Assembly: GCF_021395205.1 (NCBI RefSeq)
Contig: NZ_JAJVCS010000004.1
Coordinates: 1-64,000 of the forward strand
From: Polynucleobacter sp. IMCC 30228
GTDB taxonomy: Bacteria; Pseudomonadota; Gammaproteobacteria; Burkholderiales; Burkholderiaceae
DNA length: 64,000 bases
Direction of reading: 5' to 3'
Each line of letters starts with the position of its first letter. Position 1 is the stretch's first letter. This document shows positions 52,155 to 60,384 of this stretch, one piece after another. A model generated the notes under the pieces. The model made no database searches. It was not told the DNA's origin and was given only the letters and a program-made list of their open reading frames with translations. The translations under genes and the position numbers were made by a program.

Positions 52155-53141
52155 ATGTACAAATATAAAAAATACAGTCAAATATTCAACTATGGGTTAG
52201 GATTATTTTTTGCCGTAAGCATAGGCATTTCGACTGTCGCAGCGCAGGAATTTCCGACGCGCCCAGTTACCTTAGTGGTGCCTTATCCAGCTGGCGGTGG
52301 CGCCGATATTATTGCGCGGATGTTGGCTGAATCAATGAAGCCATTTTTGGGGCAGGCCGTAACGGTCACTAATCGGCCAGGTGGTCAGGGGACCATTGGA
52401 ACTGCAGAGGTAATTGGTATGCCCCCGGATGGCTATAACCTCGTGTTAAGTGCTGCAGCAACGCTAACAGTACAACCCCATCGCCAAGATCTTCCCTATA
52501 ACACCCCCAATGATTACGATCCCATTATTAAGGCCGCTAATCTACCCATGGTCTTGGCAGTCTTGTCTAACTCGCAGTGGAAGAGCTCGAAAGAGTTAAT
52601 TGAGTATGCGCGTGCTAATCCCGGAAAAGTAAGGGTAGGCTCGCCAGGTAATGGCTCTGTTGGCCACTTAATTATTGTTAGTGTAAATAAAAAAGCTGGC
52701 ATCAAATTAGGGCATGTTCCTTATGCAAGTGGCGCTGAGTCGATTCCATCGATGTTGGGTGGCCATATTGAAGCTGTGGTAGCACATCCATCTGAATTAC
52801 TTCCCCACGTTAAAGCAAAAACTGTCACAGTCCTTGGCGTTTTTGAAGATCAACGGAATGCCAATTTTCCCGCTGCGCCAACGTTTCGAGAAATGGGTTA
52901 CGACGTATCGATGGGGGTTTACTATCCAGTGGTTGCGCCAAAAAACTTACCTGCTGATGTGAAGCTAAAATTATATAAATCGGCAAAAGCAGCAATTGAA
53001 AGTCCTGCATTTAAAGCACAAGCAAAGGAACGCGGATATAACCTTGAGGTCAAAGATCCTGAAGCACTAAGAAAGGACCTGTGGATTGCTTATCAAGCTA
53101 ACGGTAAATTAGTTAATGAATTGGGCCTAGGTAAAAAATGA
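52155..53141 (+). CDS. Bug/TctC-family periplasmic binding protein of a tripartite tricarboxylate transporter
   Basis: A 328-residue protein with a signal peptide ending at VAAQ. FPTRPVTLVVPYPAGGGADIIARML, VTNRPGGQGTIGTAEVI, PDGYNLVLSA, VGSPGNGSVGHLI and HVPYASGAES are the Bug motifs. The RBS AAAGGAGA is strong. It overlaps tctB by 4 bp, so this is the dedicated binding protein of the adjacent TctAB permease. Confidence 0.93.
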   Translation: MYKYKKYSQIFNYGLGLFFAVSIGISTVAAQEFPTRPVTLVVPYPAGGGADIIARMLAESMKPFLGQAVTVTNRPGGQGTIGTAEVIGMPPDGYNLVLSAAATLTVQPHRQDLPYNTPNDYDPIIKAANLPMVLAVLSNSQWKSSKELIEYARANPGKVRVGSPGNGSVGHLIIVSVNKKAGIKLGHVPYASGAESIPSMLGGHIEAVVAHPSELLPHVKAKTVTVLGVFEDQRNANFPAAPTFREMGYDVSMGVYYPVVAPKNLPADVKLKLYKSAKAAIESPAFKAQAKERGYNLEVKDPEALRKDLWIAYQANGKLVNELGLGKK

Positions 53142-53599
53142 GCGCCCGATTTTGGCAATTATTTGCAGCCCTTTTCTTTTTGAGTATTGGCATAGGACAA
53201 ATTTATTTATCCTTACGACTTCCAGGTGGGCTTGGTTTAAATATCGAAGAGCCGGGACCTGGTTTGTTTCCTGCATTAGTTGGGCTCCTAATGTGTTTGG
53301 CTGCTACAACATACTTAGTTCAAGTCTTAAAGTTAGACACCGATTCAAAAAAAATAAGATTAAAGATTCCCAAAGATATTATTTTATTTATCCTCACTAT
53401 TGCGGGCTTTATTTTCTTATTAACTCGCGCAGGTTTTGTCATTGCCGCATTTTTTTTGTTACTGAGTTCACTTAGCATTTATGGTATGCCAAATCGATGG
53501 CGTCGTATCAGTGCAGCTGCAATTATGACTGCGGTAGCTTATATCCTCTTCACATTAGTGCTGCGTGTGAATTTACCTAGCTCAACTTGGTTTAATTGA
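53138..53599 (+). CDS. tctB: Tripartite tricarboxylate transporter small membrane subunit, TctB
   Basis: A 153-residue membrane protein of the DUF1468/TctB family with four hydrophobic segments. LPGGLGLNIEEPGPGLFPALVGLL is the characteristic G-P-x-x-F-P loop. DIILFILTIAGFIFLLTRAGFVIAAFFLL follows. It lies between the binding protein and TctA with a 4-bp overlap and a 1-bp gap. Confidence 0.9.
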   Translation: MSARFWQLFAALFFLSIGIGQIYLSLRLPGGLGLNIEEPGPGLFPALVGLLMCLAATTYLVQVLKLDTDSKKIRLKIPKDIILFILTIAGFIFLLTRAGFVIAAFFLLLSSLSIYGMPNRWRRISAAAIMTAVAYILFTLVLRVNLPSSTWFN

Positions 53600-53600
53600 T

Positions 53601-55097
53601 ATGTCTCCACTTGAAGGATTAATGTTTGGTTTTTCAATCGCCTTCGAATGGCAAAATTTGCTCGCTTGCTTTATAGGGGTAATGATTGGCACAATTGTTG
53701 GCGTATTACCTGGTATTGGACCCATTGGGGCCATGGCTTTATTGCTCCCAGTCACCTACACCATGACACCATCTGCAGCACTCATCATGTTAGCGGGTAT
53801 TTACTATGGATCGATGTACGGCGGATCAACCACTTCAATTCTATTAAAAGTTCCAGGTGAAGTTTCTTCCGTCATTACCACTATCGATGGGCATGCCATG
53901 GCTTTGCGTGGTCGAGCTGGTGCGGCATTATTTGTAGCGGCTATCGGTTCATTTGTAGCCGGCTCTATTGGGATTTTAGGTTTGGCGTTTTTGGCCCCCG
54001 TGTTAGCTGGTGCTGCGTTGACTTTCGGTCCACCTGAGTTTTTTGCGATGTGTATTTTGGGTTTATTAGTGCTTTCAAGGCTAACAGGGTCATCTCTAGT
54101 GCGTGCAGTGGTGATGGTAGCGCTTGGTTTGGGCTTAAGCACTGTTGGCATGGAACCCATGTCGGGCGTTTCCCGCTTTACTTTTGGCTCCTTACAGCTT
54201 GCCCAAGGTTTGGAGCTTGTACCCATTGCCATTGGCTTATTTGGGGTCTCGGAATTAATTGCCTCAGCACACGATAAACTCAAGACAGAACGACCTTTAC
54301 CAGTTCGCCTACGAGAGCTTTTGCCAACGCGCGAAGAGTGGCGTCGCTCGCAGGGACCGATCGCACGTGGCTCAGTGTTAGGATTTTTATTTGGCCTAAT
54401 ACCTGGGCCTACGGCAATTATTGCTACCTTTAGTTCTTATGCGCTAGAACGAAAACTGTCAAAAAATCCTGCAGAATTTGGACATGGCGCAATAGAGGGT
54501 GTAGCTGGACCAGAGGCAGCAAATAACGGTGCTGCGCAGGGCGCCTTTATTCCCTTATTAGCACTCGGCATACCGTTTGCTCCAGCATCCGCCATGTTGC
54601 TTACCGCCTTGCTAATTCATGGGGTGCAAACTGGCCCAATGTTAATGCTTAAAAACCCTGAAATATTTTGGGGCGTTACATCAAGTATGTATGTGGGCAA
54701 TATTATGCTTTTATTATTAAATTTGCCTTTAATTGGTATTTTTGTTTCGTTATTACGCTTACCTATGTATCTAATTTCAAGCATCGTAGCGCTAATGTGT
54801 GTGGTAGGTACCTATGCTATTTCAAACAGTATTCTCGATTTATGGGTACTTTTAGCGAGTGGCGTAGTTGGCTATTTATTACGTTTGTTAAAGTTTGAAC
54901 CAGTCATTTTGTTAATGGCATTAGCACTTGGCCCAATTTTGGAGCGCTCCTCCTTGCAGTCACTTTACTTGGTACAGGGCGATTTATGGGGAATTGTGAT
55001 GCGGCCTATTGCCGGCACCATGTTTGCCATTGCTTTGGTGGTTTTAGTTTATCCAATATTTCAGCAGCTTATGTCCCGTGGCTTAAATAAAAATTGA
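53601..55097 (+). CDS. tctA: Tripartite tricarboxylate transporter large membrane subunit, TctA
   Basis: A 498-residue permease with about 12 membrane segments. IGVMIGTIVGVLPGIGPIGA and GSVLGFLFGLIPGPTAIIAT carry the two P-G-x-G-P / P-G-P substrate loops, and EGVAGPEAANNGAAQGAFIP is the TctA signature. Length is normal. It ends the import operon. Confidence 0.93.
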   Translation: MSPLEGLMFGFSIAFEWQNLLACFIGVMIGTIVGVLPGIGPIGAMALLLPVTYTMTPSAALIMLAGIYYGSMYGGSTTSILLKVPGEVSSVITTIDGHAMALRGRAGAALFVAAIGSFVAGSIGILGLAFLAPVLAGAALTFGPPEFFAMCILGLLVLSRLTGSSLVRAVVMVALGLGLSTVGMEPMSGVSRFTFGSLQLAQGLELVPIAIGLFGVSELIASAHDKLKTERPLPVRLRELLPTREEWRRSQGPIARGSVLGFLFGLIPGPTAIIATFSSYALERKLSKNPAEFGHGAIEGVAGPEAANNGAAQGAFIPLLALGIPFAPASAMLLTALLIHGVQTGPMLMLKNPEIFWGVTSSMYVGNIMLLLLNLPLIGIFVSLLRLPMYLISSIVALMCVVGTYAISNSILDLWVLLASGVVGYLLRLLKFEPVILLMALALGPILERSSLQSLYLVQGDLWGIVMRPIAGTMFAIALVVLVYPIFQQLMSRGLNKN

Positions 55098-55100
55098 GTG

Positions 55101-55388
55101 AAGTAAATCTATTCTGGAAATTAATATTGCTACAGAAGGCGAGCGCCTCTATCGTCAGTTATTAGCTGAAATTACCGCCTGCAACTGGCCAGCGGTGGAA
55201 GCAATGTTTGCCCCCGGATTTCAATCAGTTCATTCTGATGGAGCACGTGATAGAGCTACCGAAATTCAAATGATTAAAAACGAAAAGATTGGCAAGTGTA
55301 CGGTAAGTGATTTCAAAGTAACTCAGGTAGCAAACCTGAAGAAAGACTCAGTGTAGTTTGGCTGGCCCAAGGATTTCAATTACTTTAG
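55101..55388 (+). pseudogene. Decayed DUF4440/SnoaL-like (NTF2-fold) gene
   Basis: Without a clear start codon, one frame reads ERLYRQLLAEITACNWPAVE, then MFAPGFQSVHSDGARDRATE and IGKCTVSDFKVTQ, a DUF4440-like N-terminal half, and stops at 55354-55356. Another frame then gives VVWLAQGFQLL to TAG 55386-55388, the family's end block. About 30-40 residues between the halves are missing, so a deletion plus frameshift has broken it. In 55389-55603 only the regulatory-looking motifs listed separately were found. Confidence 0.7.
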
Positions 55389-55436
55389 TGTTTTTAGCTT
55401 TACCATTACAAAAGAGTAATAAATCTAGCTAGTTAT

Positions 55437-55450
55437 TTGATCTAGCGCAA
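55437..55450. promoter_or_regulatory. Candidate FNR/DNR-type box upstream of nnrS
   Basis: TTGATCTAGCGCAA fits TTGAT-N4-(A/C)(T/G)CAA, the form of Crp/FNR-family sites tied to anaerobic or NO control. The second half-site is imperfect. It lies about 150 bp upstream of the nnrS start and 16 bp before a perfect dyad. Its position suits regulation of the nitrate/NO operon. Confidence 0.4.
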
Positions 55451-55465
55451 AAAGATCGCTTTTTT

Positions 55466-55485
55466 TATAGGGTATAAACCCTATA
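55466..55485. promoter_or_regulatory. Perfect 8-bp inverted repeat upstream of nnrS
   Basis: TATAGGGT-ATAA-ACCCTATA is an exact dyad with a 4-base spacer, preceded by a run of Ts. It could be a regulator site or a short hairpin. Its halves do not match the NarL 7-2-7 arrangement well. It lies between the FNR-like box and the nnrS start. Confidence 0.5.
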
Positions 55486-55603
55486 CTTAAGAATAGTTCT
55501 ATAGAGCTATTTCATTTCTCCATTAATAAGTTGAGAATGCTGGCATTGCTTGTGATGCTGCAGCGCAGTAAGCCTATTTATAAAATTGATTGGAGTATAT
55601 AAG

Positions 55604-56758
55604 GTGAGAAGCAGAACGCCCCCAATTTTTTCCTTGGGGTTTAGACCTTTTTATTTATTTGCCGCTTTATGGTCTGCGTTAGCGTTATTTGAGTGGCTTT
55701 TAGAATTAAATGGATATGGCATACGAAGGCAGCAATTAATTGTGGGCATGCAATGGCATGCTCATGAAATGCTGTTTGGCTTTGCCGCTACTGTCATTAC
55801 TGGTTTTTCTTTAACAGCCGTTCGAGCCTGGACTGGTTTAGAAACCCCCACAGGCCTCTCTTTGGCTTTGCTAGTTCTTTTGTGGCTTTTAGGTCGCATT
55901 GGCCCTCTTTTAAACCCATTTTTTGCTATTTTTGATATCGCATTTCTTCCGGTAATTGCAATTGTAATTGGGCGGTTAATTTATCAACGTCGAATGCTTA
56001 GAAATCTTTTTCTACCGCTGACCATTTTAGTATTAGGTTTCTTGAATGGACTTTTTTATTTAGCGGCTTTAGGTTATATATCAATCGATCCAAACCCTTT
56101 ACTTTTTACTGCCTTGTATTTAATTACCATGATTGAAGTCATGATTGGCGGCAGAGTAATACCAAGCTTTACTGCAAATGCGGTTCCTGGAATTCAGCAA
56201 TTTCGTCATCCCACTTTAGCCAAAGCAACATTATTATTTACCGCGATATCATTTTTAACTCTTGCATTTTTTACGCCAAATATTATTTCAGCTGCCTTAT
56301 GTTTTATAACTGCTACGCTACATGCCATTTTACTGTGGGGCTGGCGACCACTTGAAACTAAAAATAAACCAATCTTGTGGATATTACATATCTCATATGC
56401 TTGGCTGGTGCTTGGCTTTTCTTTATTAGGCATTTACTCGCTTAAATTAGTCTCGATCTATCCGGCCTTGCATGCATTTGGGATTGGGGCTACTGGCGGT
56501 TTAATTATTGGCATGATTACGCGCACAGCACTTGGCCATACTGGCAGACCATTGGTTGCTGGCAAGATCGAACATGCATGTTACTTATTAGTGCCTTGTG
56601 CTGCTACTTTTTGGTTAATAGCTCATCTGGCACCAAGTTATTTATTTAATCCCTTACTGGCAATATCGGGTGCTTGTTGGTGTTTGGCTTTTTTGCTGTA
56701 TTTGCATAAATACTCTCCAATAATGTTTTCTGCAGACTTTATTAAAGCTGCTAAATGA
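55604..56758 (+). CDS. nnrS: NnrS-family haem/NO-response membrane protein
   Basis: A 384-residue protein with about 12 membrane helices. FSLGFRPFYLFAALWSALAL and GMQWHAHEMLFGFAATVITGF, with conserved histidines, are NnrS hallmarks, as are GGRVIPSFTANAV and GMITRTALGHTGRPL. Known relatives protect cells from nitric-oxide-derived damage in denitrifiers. GTG 55604 is used because GGAG lies about 11 bases upstream; TTG 55586 is an alternative. It overlaps the next gene by 4 bp. Confidence 0.88.
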   Translation: MRSRTPPIFSLGFRPFYLFAALWSALALFEWLLELNGYGIRRQQLIVGMQWHAHEMLFGFAATVITGFSLTAVRAWTGLETPTGLSLALLVLLWLLGRIGPLLNPFFAIFDIAFLPVIAIVIGRLIYQRRMLRNLFLPLTILVLGFLNGLFYLAALGYISIDPNPLLFTALYLITMIEVMIGGRVIPSFTANAVPGIQQFRHPTLAKATLLFTAISFLTLAFFTPNIISAALCFITATLHAILLWGWRPLETKNKPILWILHISYAWLVLGFSLLGIYSLKLVSIYPALHAFGIGATGGLIIGMITRTALGHTGRPLVAGKIEHACYLLVPCAATFWLIAHLAPSYLFNPLLAISGACWCLAFLLYLHKYSPIMFSADFIKAAK

Positions 56759-57975
56759 ATCCTTTAATACCGCAATCATCTGATCATCTGCTTGCATCAA
56801 GTGGGCTTAAAAGCTTGACAATAAAAGGCAAAACTATTTTACCGATAGTACAGGGTGGCATGGGTGTTGGAGTTTCAGCTCATCGCTTAGCTGGCGCAGT
56901 TGCAAAATTAGGCGGCATGGGAACCATTTCTTCAATTGATCTACGCCGCTTACATCCAGATTTAATGGATCTGACCCAACATCTTCTCCCTTCAGCAATA
57001 AGTAAAAAGGCTATAAATCAAGCCAACCTTGAGGCCTTGAAAAGAGAAATTAAGATGGCTCAAGAGGGTTCGAGTAGTTTCGGACTTATCGCAGTTAATG
57101 TTATGCGCGCTGTTAATGAATATGAGGCTTATGTTGCTTGTGCTTTAGAGAGCGGTGTTGATGCGATTGTGGTTGGCGCGGGGTTGCCGCTTGACCTGCC
57201 AGATCTAGCCGCCGGTTATCCAGCCACAGCATTAATCCCAATCTTATCGGAGGCTAGGGGTGTGCAAATATTGGTAAAAAAATGGGAGAAAAAAGGGCGC
57301 TTGCCAGATGCAATTGTGATTGAAAACCCTAAATTAGCTGGAGGTCATCTGGGGGCCTCTTCAGTTGCCGATATTAATAATCCTAAATTTGATTTTGAAC
57401 ATGTTATTCCTCAGGTAATCAATTTTTTTAAAACGATGGGGATAGAGGGTCAAATTCCTTTAATTGCTGCAGGTGGAATCAGTAATTTACAGGACATTCA
57501 AAAACTACAGTCCATGGGAGTATCAGGCGTTCAGTTGGGCACAGCCTTTGCGGTAACGATAGAGGGAGATGCAGATCAAGCATTTAAAAAAGTATTGGCA
57601 GGGTCAAAGCCTGAAGAGCTGGTTGAGTTTTTAAGTGTTGCCGGCTTACCTGCACGTGCGGTAATGACGCCTTGGTTAAAAAATTATATGAAAGCCGAGG
57701 CCAAGTTAAAAAATAAGGCACGTAAAAAGCCAAGATGCACAATGATATTTGATTGTTTGCATGATTGCGGCTTAAGAGACGGTAATGCTGCTTGGGGACA
57801 ATTTTGTATAGATAAAGTTCTTGGGAGTGCATTAACGGGAGATACCCAAAAAGGCTTATTTTTTAGAGGGGCTGGAATATTACCCTTCGGCGATCAAATT
57901 CGTTCAGTGGCTGATTTATTTAATTGGCTGTTATTAGAAGTAATGCCCAAGATAGATAACTATGCAACAAATTAG
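56755..57975 (+). CDS. NAD(P)H-dependent flavin oxidoreductase, nitronate-monooxygenase-like
   Basis: A 406-residue TIM-barrel FMN protein of the 2-nitropropane dioxygenase family. ILPIVQGGMGVGVSAHRLAGAVAKLGG binds FMN, AGGHLGA holds the catalytic His, and PLIAAGGISNLQDI and GVQLGTAFAVTIE complete the phosphate site. It has a C-terminal cysteine-containing extension (about 320-406, CTMIFDCLHDCGLRD) beyond the core. It sits between nnrS and nrdJ with overlaps on both sides, so a role in reactive-nitrogen tolerance is reasonable. Confidence 0.86.
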   Translation: MNPLIPQSSDHLLASSGLKSLTIKGKTILPIVQGGMGVGVSAHRLAGAVAKLGGMGTISSIDLRRLHPDLMDLTQHLLPSAISKKAINQANLEALKREIKMAQEGSSSFGLIAVNVMRAVNEYEAYVACALESGVDAIVVGAGLPLDLPDLAAGYPATALIPILSEARGVQILVKKWEKKGRLPDAIVIENPKLAGGHLGASSVADINNPKFDFEHVIPQVINFFKTMGIEGQIPLIAAGGISNLQDIQKLQSMGVSGVQLGTAFAVTIEGDADQAFKKVLAGSKPEELVEFLSVAGLPARAVMTPWLKNYMKAEAKLKNKARKKPRCTMIFDCLHDCGLRDGNAAWGQFCIDKVLGSALTGDTQKGLFFRGAGILPFGDQIRSVADLFNWLLLEVMPKIDNYATN

Positions 57976-60373
57976 TATTGATGTTTTAAAGGAAAAATAC
58001 CTTAAGCCTGGCGAAGAGGATGCTGAGGCTATTTTTAAAAGGGTAGCTATGGGTTTGGCTGCTGTTGAATTACCAGCATTACAAAAAAAAATAGAAGCCC
58101 TTTTTCTGAAAAATATGCTAGCGGGAGCAATCGGCGCTGGTCGAATTATGAGTGCTGGCGGAACCGGTATTCAATCAACCTTAATTAATTGTTTTGTGCA
58201 GCCAGTTGGTGATTGTATTCAGGATTTTGATGAAGATGGATTTCCAGGAATATATGAGGCATTAAAACAAGCCGCAGAAACTATGCGTCGTGGCGGTGGA
58301 GTTGGCTATGATTTTTCGCGCATTCGGCCAAAAGGTGCCGAGGTAAAAGGCACTGCATCATTTGCTTCTGGTCCTTGTAGTTATATCAATGTATTTGATC
58401 AATCTTGTTCTACTGTTGAAAGTGCAGGCTCGCGGCGGGGTGCACAAATGGGAGTTCTAAAAATAGATCATCCCGATATTTTTGAGTTTATTAATGCTAA
58501 GCGAACCCCTGGGCGCTGGAATAATTTTAATGTTTCTGTGGGTGTTTCTGATGAATTTATGCGCGCAGTTGAAAGAGATAGTTTATGGGATTTAGTTCAT
58601 AAAGCTAAGCCAAGCGATAAAAATATTACCAAAGAATTTCATCAACGTGCAGATGGGCTTTGGGTTTATCAAACAATCAAGGCAAAAGAAATTTGGCACC
58701 TGGTGATGGAATCCGCATATGATTTTGCTGAACCTGGGATTTTATTTTTAGATAATATTAATAGTGATAATAATTTAAGTTATTGTGAATCTATTGAAGC
58801 TACGAATCCATGTGGCGAACAACCCTTACCACCATATGGATGTTGTGATTTAGGCCCAATAATTTTGCCTCGCTTCGTTATTAATCCATTTGGATTTGCT
58901 GGAACTGCATCGTTTGATTACCCTGGATTTATTGAGGCAGTAAAAATTCAAGTAAGAATGCTGGATAACGTACTAGACGTAACTTATTGGCCTCTAAAAG
59001 AACAAGCTATTGAGGCCCAATCAAAACGTCGGATTGGTGTTGGTTTTACGGGTCTTGGGGATGCCTTGATAATGCTTAAATTAGCTTATAACAGTAACAC
59101 CGGTAGATCTGAGGCGGCAAATATCGCAAAACATTTACGCGACGCCGCATATCAAGCTTCAGTCGATTTGGCAAAAGAAAAAGGTGCTTTTCCTGCTTTA
59201 GATATTGAGCAGTATTTGGGCGGAACAAATTTTGCTAACCGTTTAGATAGCAATTTAAAAACCGAGATTCGAAAATTTGGAATTCGGAACAGTCACTTGC
59301 TTTCAATTGCCCCAACCGGAACAGTCAGTCTGGCTTTTGCTGATAATGCTTCCAATGGAATTGAGCCACCATTTTCTTGGGCTTATCAGCGCAAAAAAAG
59401 AGAGGCTGATGGATCAACCAGGGAGTACTCAGTAGAAGATCATGCATGGCGAGTTTTTAAAGAAATGGGGGGAGATATAAATGCTTTACCAGACTACTTT
59501 ATTACCGCCTTAACAATGTCTGCGGAAGATCATATTGCCATGATGGAGGTAGTGCAGCCCTATATTGATACAGCCATATCAAAAACAGTTAATGTGCCTG
59601 CCGATTATCCGTTCGCAAGCTTTGTAAATTTATATTTGAAGGCGTGGCAATCAAATTTAAAAGGCCTGGCAACCTACCGGCCAAATTCAATTTTAGGTTC
59701 AGTTTTGCATGTGAATGAAACTGAGCCAGAAGAGATACCAATAACAACTCAAGGTGTATCTAACTTGGGAGGTAATCCATCAAAAAAAGTAGTTGATCGC
59801 CGACCCAATGGCGAGTTACCAGCTGTAGCTGAAAAAATTAATTACTGGACTCAAGATGGTCAAAAAACGCTATATTTAATTATTTCATTTTTAAACGTAC
59901 ATGGGTTTGTTAATGGAGAAGAAGTTCAATCAGAGCGAGCTATTGAATTTTTTATGCCAGTAGGCCAAAGTGGTGAATCGCAACAATGGATTACTTCAAG
60001 TATGCGCCTTCTTTCATTGGCTGCACGCGGTGGATTTCTAGTAAGAGCGCTAGGAGATATGCGTAAAGTTGCATGGGATCGCGGACCAGTTCGCTTGGGA
60101 ACTAGGAAAAAAGATGATGGTATCGAGGTGCCAATGTGGCATGACTCTGAAGTATCAGCAGTTGCATTTGCCATTGAAAACATTTTGATAAGGCGTGGTG
60201 TTGCACAATTTAATGCACATACTGATATTCAGATTAGTAATGAGACAGCTGAATTAAATACTTCAGGAATGATGAGGGGAAAAAAATGCCCTGAATGTGG
60301 GGCGCACGCATTAATTAAAAAAGATGGCTGTGAATATTGCACTAATTGTGGATTTATCGGAGCTTGTGGATAA
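57962..60373 (+). CDS. nrdJ: Adenosylcobalamin-dependent (class II) ribonucleoside-diphosphate reductase
   Basis: An 803-residue B12-dependent ribonucleotide reductase that works with or without oxygen. The active-site strings are INCFVQPVGD, RRGGGVGYDFSRIRPKGA, and NPCGEQPLPPYGCCDLGP with the radical-site Cys and Glu. APTGTVSLAFADNASNGIEP is the phosphate loop. The C terminus is a zinc ribbon (KCPECGAH...CEYCTNCGF). It overlaps the flavoprotein gene by 14 bp and precedes narX by 11 bp, matching an anaerobic-growth role. Confidence 0.93.
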   Translation: MQQISIDVLKEKYLKPGEEDAEAIFKRVAMGLAAVELPALQKKIEALFLKNMLAGAIGAGRIMSAGGTGIQSTLINCFVQPVGDCIQDFDEDGFPGIYEALKQAAETMRRGGGVGYDFSRIRPKGAEVKGTASFASGPCSYINVFDQSCSTVESAGSRRGAQMGVLKIDHPDIFEFINAKRTPGRWNNFNVSVGVSDEFMRAVERDSLWDLVHKAKPSDKNITKEFHQRADGLWVYQTIKAKEIWHLVMESAYDFAEPGILFLDNINSDNNLSYCESIEATNPCGEQPLPPYGCCDLGPIILPRFVINPFGFAGTASFDYPGFIEAVKIQVRMLDNVLDVTYWPLKEQAIEAQSKRRIGVGFTGLGDALIMLKLAYNSNTGRSEAANIAKHLRDAAYQASVDLAKEKGAFPALDIEQYLGGTNFANRLDSNLKTEIRKFGIRNSHLLSIAPTGTVSLAFADNASNGIEPPFSWAYQRKKREADGSTREYSVEDHAWRVFKEMGGDINALPDYFITALTMSAEDHIAMMEVVQPYIDTAISKTVNVPADYPFASFVNLYLKAWQSNLKGLATYRPNSILGSVLHVNETEPEEIPITTQGVSNLGGNPSKKVVDRRPNGELPAVAEKINYWTQDGQKTLYLIISFLNVHGFVNGEEVQSERAIEFFMPVGQSGESQQWITSSMRLLSLAARGGFLVRALGDMRKVAWDRGPVRLGTRKKDDGIEVPMWHDSEVSAVAFAIENILIRRGVAQFNAHTDIQISNETAELNTSGMMRGKKCPECGAHALIKKDGCEYCTNCGFIGACG

Positions 60374-60384
60374 GATAATTAAAA

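Noticed and set aside
55330..55346. 17-nt identity with the 3' end of the Bug gene at 44498-44514
   Set aside because: A single exact 17-mer is not unexpected in an all-against-all comparison of 64 kb, and the flanks do not align.
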